Shown one piece after another: positions 45,551-57,894 of a stretch of 64,000 nucleotides of DNA (position 1 is the first letter of the stretch; each line of letters begins with the position of its first letter). Both the position numbers and the translations under genes were made by a program. Source of the DNA: Stieleria neptunia (GTDB lineage: Bacteria; Planctomycetota; Planctomycetia; Pirellulales; Pirellulaceae); NCBI RefSeq assembly GCF_007754155.1, contig NZ_CP037423.1:9420938-9484937 (forward strand), written 5' to 3'. The notes under the pieces were generated by a model, which worked only from the letters and a program-made list of their open reading frames with translations, was not told the origin of the DNA and ran no database searches.

Positions 45551-46161
45551 GGCGTCGTAGGTGGGCTAGGTAGGTGGGTGGGTGGTGTGCGGAATGCACC
45601 CGCCGCGGCCTCCGGAGCACCGCCCTGACCGACCATCGCGTCGGAAACAGGCTTGGCGGATCCTTCGAGCGCGTGCGATGCGGTCACGTTGAATTGCGGG
45701 GCAATTCGTATGCCGACGACCATCAAATGATGGGTTTCGTCGACATTGCACGTGCGATGGGTGCAGGCAGGGGTTGCGGGTGGGATTACGGTGGGTCGTG
45801 GCGGGACGTCTTGACGGCAGAGCGACACGGGGGTGTGCTGCGGGTCAAAACGCACACACAGTGTAGTCGACCAGCGAGCCCTTGTCTCCCTAGCCTATCG
45901 GAAGATGGCAGGAGGTCCGGACCAGGCGATCCGGACCGATTAAACTAGATTTTTTACGTTTCTGGCAAGACATTTGCCCGGCCAAACTGGCCAGCCCGGC
46001 CGACCGGGAGGACCGGAAAACTCACCGCAAAATGGAAGTTCCCAAACTGCTGCCAGTTTGTGAGTTCTCTCGGATCTCTGATCGACAAAAACGTGTAGGA
46101 TGGGGGGTGGCTCGGTCGCAGGACCACTGTTCAAGCACACACCATTCGGAATTACGGCATC
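45551..46161. other. 611-base divergent gap, small hairpins only
   Basis: Lies between divergent HlyD and receiver-protein genes and must contain both promoters. It holds an 8-bp inverted repeat (GGTCCGGA 45914-45921 / TCCGGACC 45930-45937) followed shortly by a T run, and AAACTG-CAGTTT half-sites at about 46050. No gene or RNA family was recognised. Confidence 0.5.
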
Positions 46162-47058
46162 ATGGCGAAGGTACTATTGGTCGAAGACAGCCCGACTCAG
46201 GCGGTCGAAATGCGGATGCTGCTGGAGGAAGGCAGTCACGAGGTACGCCATGCGGCCAACGGGCGATTGGCGCTGGATATCTTGGACCAAGAACCGTTGG
46301 ACATCGTGGTGACCGACCTGGAGATGCCGGAGGTCAACGGTTTGGAACTGGTGGAAATGATGCGGACCGACTATGCGCACATTCCGGCCATTTTGGTCAC
46401 CGCGCGTGGATCGGAAGACCTAGCCGCCGAAGCGTTGCAAAAAGGGGCGGCCGGCTATGTGCCCAAAAACCACCTGCAATCGCTGCTCAACGACACGATC
46501 GTCGACGTGCTGGGTGTGATCCGAACCGACGCCAGCTTTGCCAAGCTGATCTCCAAGCTGACCAAAAATGTTTTCGAATTCCGACTGTCCAACGAGAGTG
46601 ATTTGATTTCACCGCTGGTCGGCTTGCTGATGCAAGTCGTCTCGGGGATGGAATTGATCAGCGGCGCAGAAATGAATCGACTGGGCGTGGCGATCGAACA
46701 CGCGTTGATCAACGCCATGTATCGGGGCAACCTGCAACTGGGACCTTCGGTGACCCCGGCCCATCACGCGATCATTTACGACGACGCGACTTCGGATTTG
46801 ATTGAACGGCGCAAACAGGAAGCCCCCTACAAGGATCGCCAAGTCTACGTCGAGGCCACGGCCAGCAAGCAAGAGATCAAGATCGTGATCCGCGATGAAG
46901 GAAACGGATTTGACACGTCCAAGGTGCCTGACAAAGTCGACGCCAACCTGTTTGCCGCCGAATCCGGCAAGGGGCTGGTGTTGATGAAAAGCTTTGCCGA
47001 CGAGTTGAGTTTTAACGAAATCGGAAACGAGGTCACGATGATCAAGAAGTGTTGTTAG
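46162..47058 (+). CDS. Receiver-domain protein fused to an HATPase domain
   Basis: A 298-aa cytoplasmic protein. Residues 1-120 form a CheY-like receiver with phospho-acceptor Asp52 (DIVVTDLEMPEVNG), a Thr in LVTARG and a Lys in VPKN. A middle helical region is followed by an RsbW-type ATP-binding domain (about 170-298) with EHALINAMYRGN, IRDEGNGFDTS and SGKGLVLMKSF. There is no DNA-binding domain and no HisKA, so the output is likely protein sequestration or phosphorylation, as in partner-switching anti-sigma kinases (inference). It is followed 10 bases later by a hybrid histidine kinase, its likely phosphodonor. Confidence 0.85.
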   Translation: MAKVLLVEDSPTQAVEMRMLLEEGSHEVRHAANGRLALDILDQEPLDIVVTDLEMPEVNGLELVEMMRTDYAHIPAILVTARGSEDLAAEALQKGAAGYVPKNHLQSLLNDTIVDVLGVIRTDASFAKLISKLTKNVFEFRLSNESDLISPLVGLLMQVVSGMELISGAEMNRLGVAIEHALINAMYRGNLQLGPSVTPAHHAIIYDDATSDLIERRKQEAPYKDRQVYVEATASKQEIKIVIRDEGNGFDTSKVPDKVDANLFAAESGKGLVLMKSFADELSFNEIGNEVTMIKKCC

Positions 47059-47068
47059 AACCGGTCCG

Positions 47069-50005
<2,937 letters not shown>

Positions 50006-50076
50006 CCGCCGCGACCGATCAAAGCGTCGTTCAAATTCTGGGGGACTTTTCCCTACCCGCCCCCTGGAATAAGGGG

Positions 50077-50082
50077 TATAAT
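50077..50082 (+). promoter_or_regulatory. Possible -10 element upstream of the kinase gene
   Basis: A consensus TATAAT sits in the gap between the hybrid kinase stop (50005) and the Ser/Thr kinase start. No good -35 (TTGACA) was found 17 bases upstream, so this is only a candidate. Confidence 0.35.
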
Positions 50083-50300
50083 GGGGACCAGCGGACACAC
50101 GAAAAATTGCACAGCGTTTCAGCTCCACTGCGGTCGCGTCAGCGGCTCGCATCACAGTGGGTGGTTTGTGCAGCATTGGAATCGTTGATCATCGGCGGAC
50201 CCCACTCAGGTTCTCCGGCGATCTCCTGTTGGGCTGCCGACTGATGCGGCCACGGCGGGTGTGGGGCAAACGGATCGATCAAGGCTGCGCGAACTCTCCC

Positions 50301-51731
50301 ATGAAGAGTTTGCATTCGATGACCTTGATCCAACTCTGCGGCGATGTTGCCCTTGAACCGAATCATGAGGATCCGGAATCGATGATCCCCGACCGCTCCT
50401 CGGCGCCCACCGCATCGATCTCGAAAGACCGTGTGGAAAGCGAGGCGGCGGGAGATTTCGATCACGACGATTGCCAAGAGCAATCGATCGCCCAGATGGA
50501 ACGGTATGCGATCGACAAACAGATCGGCAAGGGCGGCATGGGGTTGGTCTATCACGCCTACGACAGCACCTTTGATCGGGAGGTGGCGATCAAGGTGTTG
50601 CTGAAGAACTATCAGGGCCGAGACGAAGCGTGCCAACGTTTTTTCCAAGAAGCCCGCACGACCGCACGGCTGCAGCATCCGGGAATCGTCTCGGTCTACG
50701 ACATGGGGATCAGCGACGATGGACAGCCCTTCTTTGCGATGAAACTGGTCGAGGGCAGGACGCTCAGTGAGCTGATGAAGACGGAAAATAAAACCCAGCT
50801 GCAGTATTCGCGTCTGCTGGATGTCTTCGCCCGAGTCTGTCAGACGATCGCCTATGCACACTCGCACCAAACCGTCCACCTGGACATCAAGCCGTCCAAT
50901 GTGATGGTGGGGGCGTACGGCGAAGTCCACGTGATGGATTGGGGATTGAGCCGTCAATTGGGAAAATCCCCGATTGAACTGACCCCGATCTGCCCTGCGG
51001 CGGTGGAACACATTTCTGACGAGCAGCTCTCGATGATCCTGTCCAACAGCAAGATCATCGGCACGCCGAGCTACATGGCTCCGGAACAGGCGCGCGGCCA
51101 TCACATCAGCGTGCGTTCAGACGTCTTCGGCTTGGGCGCGTTGCTGTGCGAAATCCTGACCGGCAAACCGCCCTACGAGGGATCGAGCTTTCGTCGCATT
51201 TATCGTCGCGCCGCACGAGGTTCCCTCGACAAAACGTACCAACGCCTGGACGCCTGCGACGCGGATCCGGCGATCATCGCGTTGGCCAAACGCTGTTTGG
51301 CCCGAGAGGAAAATGCTCGGCCCGCCGACGCGGGAACCATCGCCACGCAGATCACCACCTACCTGGAATCCTCCAAGGAGCGTGCCGAACGAGACCTCTG
51401 CCGATTCTTTGAACTCAGCATGGATCTGTTCTGCATCGCCAGCTTGGACGGATACTTCAAACGTGTCAATTCGAACTTTTCCCGGGTGTTGGGCTACAGC
51501 GATAGCGAATTGATCTCCAAACCGTTCATCGAATTCCTTCACCCCGACGACGTCCAGCAAACGATCCGAGCGATCGGCACGCTGGCCCAGGGCGATTCGA
51601 TCGCGGCGTTCTGCAATCGCTACCGTGATTCCGGCGGAAACTATCGCTGGATCCAGTGGAACGCCAAATCGATTCCGCAAGACAACACGATCTTCGCCGT
51701 CGCCCGCGTGGTCGATGGCCCGGATGGTTGA
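50301..51731 (+). CDS. Hanks-type serine/threonine kinase with C-terminal PAS domain
   Basis: A 476-aa soluble kinase. A 65-residue N-terminus is followed by the kinase domain: glycine loop IGKGGMG (75-81), Lys98 in VAIK, catalytic Asp195 in HLDIKPSN (Leu replaces the usual Arg, so non-RD), Asp213 in MDWGLS (the DFG position, as DWG), and APEQARG. A PAS domain lies at about 371-476 (DLFCIASLDGYFKRVN, EFLHPDDVQQT, YRWIQWNAK). There is no transmembrane segment. ATG 50301 is chosen because upstream codons of the open frame (from 50157) do not look coded, but the start is uncertain. It may share inputs with the preceding phosphorelay. Confidence 0.85.
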   Translation: MKSLHSMTLIQLCGDVALEPNHEDPESMIPDRSSAPTASISKDRVESEAAGDFDHDDCQEQSIAQMERYAIDKQIGKGGMGLVYHAYDSTFDREVAIKVLLKNYQGRDEACQRFFQEARTTARLQHPGIVSVYDMGISDDGQPFFAMKLVEGRTLSELMKTENKTQLQYSRLLDVFARVCQTIAYAHSHQTVHLDIKPSNVMVGAYGEVHVMDWGLSRQLGKSPIELTPICPAAVEHISDEQLSMILSNSKIIGTPSYMAPEQARGHHISVRSDVFGLGALLCEILTGKPPYEGSSFRRIYRRAARGSLDKTYQRLDACDADPAIIALAKRCLAREENARPADAGTIATQITTYLESSKERAERDLCRFFELSMDLFCIASLDGYFKRVNSNFSRVLGYSDSELISKPFIEFLHPDDVQQTIRAIGTLAQGDSIAAFCNRYRDSGGNYRWIQWNAKSIPQDNTIFAVARVVDGPDG

Positions 51732-51761
51732 CGCCCCATGTCATCGACATGGACGTTAAGG

Positions 51762-51967
51762 GCGGGGTGTTTTTTGTCAGCGGCAGGGCGCAAGCCCTCC
51801 GGTCTTTCACGCGGAAACCGGACGGCTCGCGGGTTGTCGATTGAGTCGGGATCTGCTGAGTCAATGGTGAGCCGCTGGCCGTAAGGCCTCGGGCAGCGTC
51901 GCAGTGCCCGGCCGCTGACGCGGCGCGCGGCTCACAAAAACGATAGCCCGCTCGCGCCGTTCCGCAA
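51762..51967 (-). repeat. ~200-bp dispersed element, copy 2 (inverted)
   Basis: Reverse complement of the element at 27189-27403 with scattered substitutions. Shared landmarks are CCGTAAGGCCTCGGGCAGCG, GGCCGGGCACTGCGACG (reverse strand) and GCCCGCTCGCGCCGTTCCGC. The gap 51732-52201 is otherwise empty of genes. Confidence 0.85.
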
Positions 51968-52201
51968 ACAATGCAACACGCCGTTACGCATCCCGTCGGG
52001 ATGAATCCGCTCTCTTATCCCCGTCGCGACGGACTCGGTACGGGCGCCCCCCCAATCGCCCGCGACAACAATGGCCCTCTTCGGCTAAACTTGGGCCCCT
52101 GAGCAATCAATTCGGTAAACAAAGGGTGCCCGGCAAGCCCACGCCGCACCAAATTTGACACTCTTTGTGGATTTTCCAACTGTGTCCACGGACGACCTTT
52201 C

Positions 52202-53899
52202 ATGGCGATCCTCATGGGTGAATTTCATCTGCACATCACCAGCACGATTGGACTGTTGCTGGCGGTTTGTCTGGCTGCCGGTGTCCTGGCCGATTTCGTC
52301 CATTTGCCCAAGGTCACGGCGTTTCTGTTGGTGGGGCTGCTGGTCGGCCCGAGCGCCCTGGACTGGGTCCCGACCGAACACGTCGAGCTGTTCGAACCGT
52401 TGCTGAAACTGGCGATGGCGTTGGTCCTATTCAATCTGGGCTGCGAGTTCACGTTTTCCAAGGTCCGGCGTGTCGCGGCGCATTGCATGGCGCTCTCGAT
52501 CGCGGAAATCACGGCGACCGCCGTCCTGGTCTCGATCGGCTTGATCCTGTTCGGCTGCTCGGGCAGCATGGCGTTGTTGCTGGGGTGCTTGGCCGTGGCG
52601 ACCGCACCGGCGACCACCATCCTGGTGCTGAAAGAATTCCGCTCCGAAGGCCCGGTGACCGAAAGCACGGGCTTTATGGTCGCGATGAATAATTTTGCCT
52701 GCATCATCCTGTTCGAGTTCGCATTCCTGGCGATCGGATGGTCCCAGGGAACACTGCAGGTTTCCTTCAGCAGCCAGATGTTGAGCGTGTTGCTGAACGT
52801 CGGCGGATCGATGGGGCTGGGGATCGTGGGCGGATTGGTGGTCAGCTACGGCTGCGGGTTTCTGAACATGAAACGCTGGCTGGTGTTGTTGGTCGCCGCC
52901 GTCACGTTCCTGTTGGGCGTCGACGAATCGTTCGAGATTCCGTACATGCTGTCCTTTCTGATGATGGGCGTGACGGTTGCCAACACGTCGGATTACAAAC
53001 AGAAAATCGTCGACGAGCTGGATCACTTGTCCGGCTTGCTGGCGGTTCTGTTCTTCGTCGCCCACGGCACCGAACTCGATGCCGGCGCGTTCATCGCCGC
53101 CGGCAAACTGGGCATCGTCTACATCGCGTTTCGGATCGTCGGCAAATGGCTGGGCGTCTACGTCGCCGCCAAAGCCACCCGGCAACCGCCGGAAGTGCGC
53201 AATTGGGGCGGCTCGTGTCTGTTCGCCCAGGCCGGCGCCGCGATCGCACTGTCCACCATTGCCGTCAACCGCAATCCCGAATTGGGCAAACCGATTCAAG
53301 ACATCATCCTGGGATCGGTCGTCTTGTTCGAAATCATCGGGCCGCTGTTCATCCGACATTCGCTAATCCAAACCGGCGAAGTCCCGTTGGCCCAGGCGAT
53401 CCACCACACCAGCCGCACGCCGCTGGAACAGCTGCGCGAAGTCGTCGACCGGTTCCGTGCGGCGGTCAACGGCACCGCCCCCGCGGCGGCGGTGATCGGC
53501 AAAGTCAAGGTCAGCGATCTGTTGCGAAAAACCAAAGGCATCCACCAATCCGCCGACTTTGACCAAGTCGTCGCGCATATCGAACACAGCCACGACAACA
53601 CCTACCCGGTCGTCGACGACCGCATGCGTGTCGTCGGCGTGATTCGCTACCCGCTGCTCAGCGACGTCCTGTTCGATCACAGCGCCGCGAAACTGGTGCG
53701 TGCCGAAGACCTCGTCAGCGACATTGATTCCTGTCTGCACGAAGACGACCCGGCGGCACGAGCGTTCGAATTGTTTCAAGGCGAAACGGACGACTGCATC
53801 CCCGTCGTCCAACGCGCCAGCCCCCACGAATTGTTGGGAGTGGTGCGGCGCAGCGACGTCATGCACGCGTTGATCACCCAGCGACGCAAAAGCAAATGA
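52202..53899 (+). CDS. CPA2-type cation/proton antiporter with CBS domain pair
   Basis: A 565-aa inner-membrane protein of the monovalent cation:proton antiporter 2 family (KefB/NhaS3-like). About 12 hydrophobic helices occupy residues 15-400 (TFLLVGLLVGPSALDWV-type first motif, LVLFNLGCEFTF, LLAVLFFVAHGTELDAGAFI). The C-terminal ~130 residues form two CBS motifs (KVSDLLRKTKGIHQSADFDQ, YPVVDDRMRVVGVIRYP, IPVVQRASPHELLGVVRRSD). CBS pairs often bind adenine nucleotides and tune transport. It is unlinked to other ion transport genes here. Confidence 0.9.
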   Translation: MAILMGEFHLHITSTIGLLLAVCLAAGVLADFVHLPKVTAFLLVGLLVGPSALDWVPTEHVELFEPLLKLAMALVLFNLGCEFTFSKVRRVAAHCMALSIAEITATAVLVSIGLILFGCSGSMALLLGCLAVATAPATTILVLKEFRSEGPVTESTGFMVAMNNFACIILFEFAFLAIGWSQGTLQVSFSSQMLSVLLNVGGSMGLGIVGGLVVSYGCGFLNMKRWLVLLVAAVTFLLGVDESFEIPYMLSFLMMGVTVANTSDYKQKIVDELDHLSGLLAVLFFVAHGTELDAGAFIAAGKLGIVYIAFRIVGKWLGVYVAAKATRQPPEVRNWGGSCLFAQAGAAIALSTIAVNRNPELGKPIQDIILGSVVLFEIIGPLFIRHSLIQTGEVPLAQAIHHTSRTPLEQLREVVDRFRAAVNGTAPAAAVIGKVKVSDLLRKTKGIHQSADFDQVVAHIEHSHDNTYPVVDDRMRVVGVIRYPLLSDVLFDHSAAKLVRAEDLVSDIDSCLHEDDPAARAFELFQGETDDCIPVVQRASPHELLGVVRRSDVMHALITQRRKSK

Positions 53900-53928
53900 C
53901 GTGACACCGACCGGCGAAGTGAACGCCG

Positions 53929-54156
53929 CGATTGACCGATCGACCTCCCCTCGCGTCGCTCGACCCCAAAGGCACCAAGTTAACCGATCCGTTCATCAAC
54001 GAAGTTGTCGTCACCCTCCCTCCGGGAGGGTCGCGGAGGAGTGTGCGACGACGCGGGGAGGGTTGTTGCGAAGCCAAAGTTGCTAACAACGATGGAGCAT
54101 CAATGTCGGAAGCCCTCCCCTCGCTGCGCTCGACCCTCCCGCACACGGGAGGGTGA
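53929..54156. repeat. REP-like hairpin cluster upstream of the second DUF1549 operon
   Basis: Includes a GTGAACGCCGCGATTGACC stretch with a CCTCCCCTCGCGTCGCTCG half-unit (53929-53967), a degenerate CACCCTCCCTCCGGGAGGG hairpin (54012-54030), and a full CCTCCCCTCGCTGCGCTCGA unit (54112-54156). The rest of the 403-base gap 53900-54302 contains no gene but should contain the operon promoter. Confidence 0.75.
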
Positions 54157-54302
54157 CTTCGATAGTTGCACGACCTCCTGCCCCATCGTTCTGCCACCAT
54201 CTCTGCCCGTCCCCAAGTTGACGCCCAACTGCAGCTGGCGAGCGGTTATACTGAGAGGCCCTCCCCTACCCTGCCCTCCCCCTCCCTGCCCGCCGTCCCG
54301 CC

Positions 54303-56540
54303 ATGCCCGATCGCCTTGAATCGAGGTTGTCGAACCGTCGCGCCGTTCTGTCGGCGCTGATACTGGTCGCCTTGTGCGCTCCCCGAGCGGCCGGCACGGA
54401 GCTGCCGGCGAAACAAGACTCGGCGAACGCCGCCGTCAGTTTTGAACTCGATGTGCAACCGATCTTGGCCGCACACGGTTGCAACGCCGGAGCCTGTCAC
54501 GGCAAGCAACGCGGGCAAAACGGTTTCCAGCTCTCACTGCTCGGCTTTGATTCCGACTTCGACCACGACGCGATCGCCCGTCAGGCGCGGGGACGGCGAC
54601 TGAGCATCACCGCGCCGGAGTCGAGTTTATTGATCCAGAAAGCGACGGCCGAGTTGCCCCACGGGGGTGGCCGAAAAATCGAAGTCGACTCCGATGCCTA
54701 CCACACACTCGTTTCCTGGATCCGCCAAGGCGCACCACGCCGGCTGGCGGACGAACCCGTGCTGGAATCGGTCGAACTGAAACAGACTGATTTTGCGCTC
54801 CCCCCCTCGGGCACCGCCGGGCTGTCGACAGTCGCTTACTACAGTGACGGGACGACGCGTGACGTCACCAAGATGACCAGTTACTTGTCCAACGATGCCG
54901 CCATCGTGCAAGTCGATTCGGAGGGCCGATTGAAGGCCGGTCCGGTTCCGGGCGAGACCGCGGTGATGGCCCGCTACATGAATCACATTCGCGTCGCCAA
55001 CGTCAGCATCCCGCGCACCGAAGCGTTGCCGGATGGATTCTATGACGACCGACCACGCGCCAACTTTATCGATGACTTGGTTTATGACAAACTGAGCCAA
55101 CTGCAAATCCGAGTCTCCGAGCCGGCGAGCGACGCCGTTTTCTTGCGCCGCGTCTACACCGACGTGATCGGCCGCTTGCCATCGGCTGCGGAAGCGGAAC
55201 AGTTTCTCGATCGCCAAGACAGCAACAAACGCGGGCAACTGGTCGACCAGCTGTTGGAACAACCCGAATACGTCGATCACTGGGCCAACCAATGGGCGGA
55301 TCTGTTACGTCCGAATCCCTACCGGGTCGGCATCAAGGCGGTGCTCAATTACGACAATTGGATCCGCCAGCAATTCCGCGAAAACGTTTCCCATGACGAG
55401 TTTGCCCGCCGCTTGATCACCGCCAAGGGCAGCACCTGGCACAACGGTGCGGTCACGTTGTTTCGCGACCGTCGCAGCCCCGATGAAGTCGCCACGCTGG
55501 TCAGCCAGCTATTCCTGGGCGTGCGGTTGGACTGCGCAAAATGCCATCATCATCCCTTTGAAAAATGGAGCCAGCACGACTTCTATTCCTTCGCCGCCTT
55601 TTTCGGAAAAGTCGGTCGCAAGGGCACGGGGCTGTCCCCGCCCATCTCCGGTGGTGAAGAGATCGTTTACGTTTCCACCAAGGGCGACGTCCGGCATCCG
55701 GTGACCGAAGAAGTGCTCGAACCGGCTCCGCTGTTCGGAACGGTCGACCTGGCCGCCGATGACGACCCGCGCGAAGCCCTGGTGGATTGGATGGTTTCCC
55801 CGGAAAACGATTATTTTGCCCAAGTCCAGGTGAACCGCATCTGGGCTCAACTGATGGGACGCGGCTTCGTCGATCCGGTCGATGATTTGCGCAGCACCAA
55901 TCCGCCCAGCAACCCCGCGTTGCTCGATGCATTGGGCAAACACTTTCAACAGTCCGGCTACGATCAAAAACAACTGATCAAGACGATTGTGCTCTCCAAC
56001 GTGTACTCGGCCAGCTCAACGCCCAACGAATCCAACGCGGGCGATCGGCTGAATCACTCGCGTCACTATCGGCATCGCTTGCGTGCCGAAGTTTTGGCCG
56101 AAGCGGTTGCCAATGCCACCGAGACGACCGAATCGTTTTCCGCGTTGGCCCCCGAGTCGCGTTCCAATCAAGTTTGGACGCACCGGATCGGATCGGTTTT
56201 CCTGGACACGTTCGGCCGCCCCGATCCGAACAAGGATCCTCCCTGCGAACGGATCGAGGATTCGTCGGTCACGCAAACCTTGCACCTGATGAATTCGCGT
56301 GAACTCGACGGCCGCATTCGCAACGACTCCGGTCGCGCCGCGCGACTGGCCGCCAGCAAGTTGTCGGCGGCGGAGATCGTGACCGAACTGTACCTGGCGA
56401 TTTTTTCTCGTCGGCCGACCGCCGAAGAGCAACGATACTGCGAATCACTGATCACCGCAGCGGGCGAGCAACGACGCGGCGCGATCGAAGACTTGATGTG
56501 GGCGATGATGAACGCTCCCGAATTCATTATTCAAAATTGA
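54303..56540 (+). CDS. DUF1549/DUF1553 cytochrome-like surface protein (second copy)
   Basis: A 745-aa paralogue of the protein at 2775, about 200 residues shorter. Signal peptide with ALILVALCAPRAAGTELPA, then the C-x4-CH motif GCNAGACHG (Cys60, Cys65, His66) and QNGFQLSLLGFD, an Ig-like stretch, DUF1549 from about 254 with CAKCHHHPFEKW (Cys411, Cys414, His415), and DUF1553 from about 491. It begins a five-gene, tightly packed operon with the DUF1501 gene 11 bases downstream. Electron transfer is possible from the two heme-type motifs but not shown. Confidence 0.85.
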   Translation: MPDRLESRLSNRRAVLSALILVALCAPRAAGTELPAKQDSANAAVSFELDVQPILAAHGCNAGACHGKQRGQNGFQLSLLGFDSDFDHDAIARQARGRRLSITAPESSLLIQKATAELPHGGGRKIEVDSDAYHTLVSWIRQGAPRRLADEPVLESVELKQTDFALPPSGTAGLSTVAYYSDGTTRDVTKMTSYLSNDAAIVQVDSEGRLKAGPVPGETAVMARYMNHIRVANVSIPRTEALPDGFYDDRPRANFIDDLVYDKLSQLQIRVSEPASDAVFLRRVYTDVIGRLPSAAEAEQFLDRQDSNKRGQLVDQLLEQPEYVDHWANQWADLLRPNPYRVGIKAVLNYDNWIRQQFRENVSHDEFARRLITAKGSTWHNGAVTLFRDRRSPDEVATLVSQLFLGVRLDCAKCHHHPFEKWSQHDFYSFAAFFGKVGRKGTGLSPPISGGEEIVYVSTKGDVRHPVTEEVLEPAPLFGTVDLAADDDPREALVDWMVSPENDYFAQVQVNRIWAQLMGRGFVDPVDDLRSTNPPSNPALLDALGKHFQQSGYDQKQLIKTIVLSNVYSASSTPNESNAGDRLNHSRHYRHRLRAEVLAEAVANATETTESFSALAPESRSNQVWTHRIGSVFLDTFGRPDPNKDPPCERIEDSSVTQTLHLMNSRELDGRIRNDSGRAARLAASKLSAAEIVTELYLAIFSRRPTAEEQRYCESLITAAGEQRRGAIEDLMWAMMNAPEFIIQN

Positions 56541-56551
56541 GATCAACCACC

Positions 56552-57892
56552 ATGGCTAGACGTTGGACGAATTGCGAAGGCCTGACCCGCCGCGATGGGT
56601 TGAAACTGGGGCTGGGCGGGCTGATCGCCGGAGGCCTTTCGGGCGCGTTGAGCGCCCGCGCTCGAGCCTCTTCGGCAGCGGATTCAAGCCGCCCGAGCGC
56701 CCAGGCCGATGCGTGTATCTTGGTCTGGCAAGACGGTGGTCCCAGCCACTACGAAACCTTTGACCCCAAGCCCGACGCGCCGGTCGAAATCCGCGGTGCG
56801 TACCAGCCGATCGCGACCCAAACCCCCGGCGTACAATTCGCTCAGCCGATGAAGAAACTGGCGGCGATCAGCAACGAACTGGCGATCGTCCGCTCGATTC
56901 GCCACGACCAGGGCAACCACGGTGCAGGAAACCACTACATGATGACCGGGGCACCGCCGCGAATCCCGGTCGGTTGTGGCGCCTTCGTCAGTTTCCACCC
57001 CAGCCTGGGCAGCGTGGTGGCCAAAGAAATCGGCGCGCCCCACGGCATCCCCGCCTATTTCTCGCTGCCCCGCATGTCCCGCTCCGGCGGCCCCAATTTC
57101 TTGGGCAGCAAGTACGCGCCGTTCGTCGTTCCCGACAGCCCCAACAGTTCCGGCTTTCGCGTCCGGGATGTCACCATCCCCGACGGATTAACCGGCGAGC
57201 GGTTTGCGTCGCGACAGGAAATCCGCAAGCAGATCGACACGATGCTTCGCTTCAACGATGCCTCGGTCGCCGATCCGACCTTGGCCGTCGACGAGTTCTA
57301 CGGACAGGGAATGCAGATCATCAGCAGCAAAGAGGCTCAAGCGGCCTTTGACATCCATCAGGAATCCGACGAAGTCCGCGATGCCTATGGCCGCAACACC
57401 TTCGGCCAGCAAGCCTTGTTGGCCAGACGACTGGTCGGTGCGGGCGTTCCCTTTGTGACGCTTTATCAAGGCGGTTGGGATCACCACACCGACATCTTCA
57501 AAGCCCTTGACACCAAACTGCCCCCGTTCGAAGCGACGATCGCCGCCCTGATCGCGGACCTGAAACAACAAGGCATGCTCGAGCGCACCCTGGTGGTCGT
57601 GTTGGGCGAGTTCGGACGGACGCCGAAGATCAACGCTCGGGGCGGACGCGACCACTGGTCCAACGCGATGAGCGTGATGTTCGCCGGCGGACAGACCCCC
57701 GGAGGCCAGGTCGTCGGAGCCACCGATCGACAAGGCTACGCCGCAATCGAGCGTGTGTTGTCGCCGGAAAACTTCGTCTCGACGATCTATCAAAAACTCG
57801 GAATCGATCCCGGCCAAATGATGTACACGCCGGAAGGCCGCCCGACCCACTTGGTCAGCGACGCCACCCCGATCGACGAGTTGATGGGTTAG
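56552..57892 (+). CDS. DUF1501 Tat-exported protein (second copy)
   Basis: A 446-aa DUF1501 protein with a twin-arginine signal (LTRRDGLKLGLGG, Arg13-Arg14), then ILVWQDGGPSHYETFDPKPD, FVTLYQGGWDHHTDIF and VVVLGEFGRTPKINARGGRD. It is the partner of the preceding DUF1549 protein. ATG 56552 fits the Tat signal; a longer in-frame start at 56498 would overlap the previous gene. The stop codon TAG is followed by overlapping candidate starts of the next gene. Confidence 0.88.
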   Translation: MARRWTNCEGLTRRDGLKLGLGGLIAGGLSGALSARARASSAADSSRPSAQADACILVWQDGGPSHYETFDPKPDAPVEIRGAYQPIATQTPGVQFAQPMKKLAAISNELAIVRSIRHDQGNHGAGNHYMMTGAPPRIPVGCGAFVSFHPSLGSVVAKEIGAPHGIPAYFSLPRMSRSGGPNFLGSKYAPFVVPDSPNSSGFRVRDVTIPDGLTGERFASRQEIRKQIDTMLRFNDASVADPTLAVDEFYGQGMQIISSKEAQAAFDIHQESDEVRDAYGRNTFGQQALLARRLVGAGVPFVTLYQGGWDHHTDIFKALDTKLPPFEATIAALIADLKQQGMLERTLVVVLGEFGRTPKINARGGRDHWSNAMSVMFAGGQTPGGQVVGATDRQGYAAIERVLSPENFVSTIYQKLGIDPGQMMYTPEGRPTHLVSDATPIDELMG

Positions 57893-57894
57893 TG

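Noticed and set aside
43937..45628. Long open frame (563 codons) on the plus strand opposite the HlyD gene
   Set aside because: The minus strand has the conserved HlyD protein with a coherent domain order. The plus-strand product is Arg/His-rich with no motif, a typical high-GC antisense shadow.
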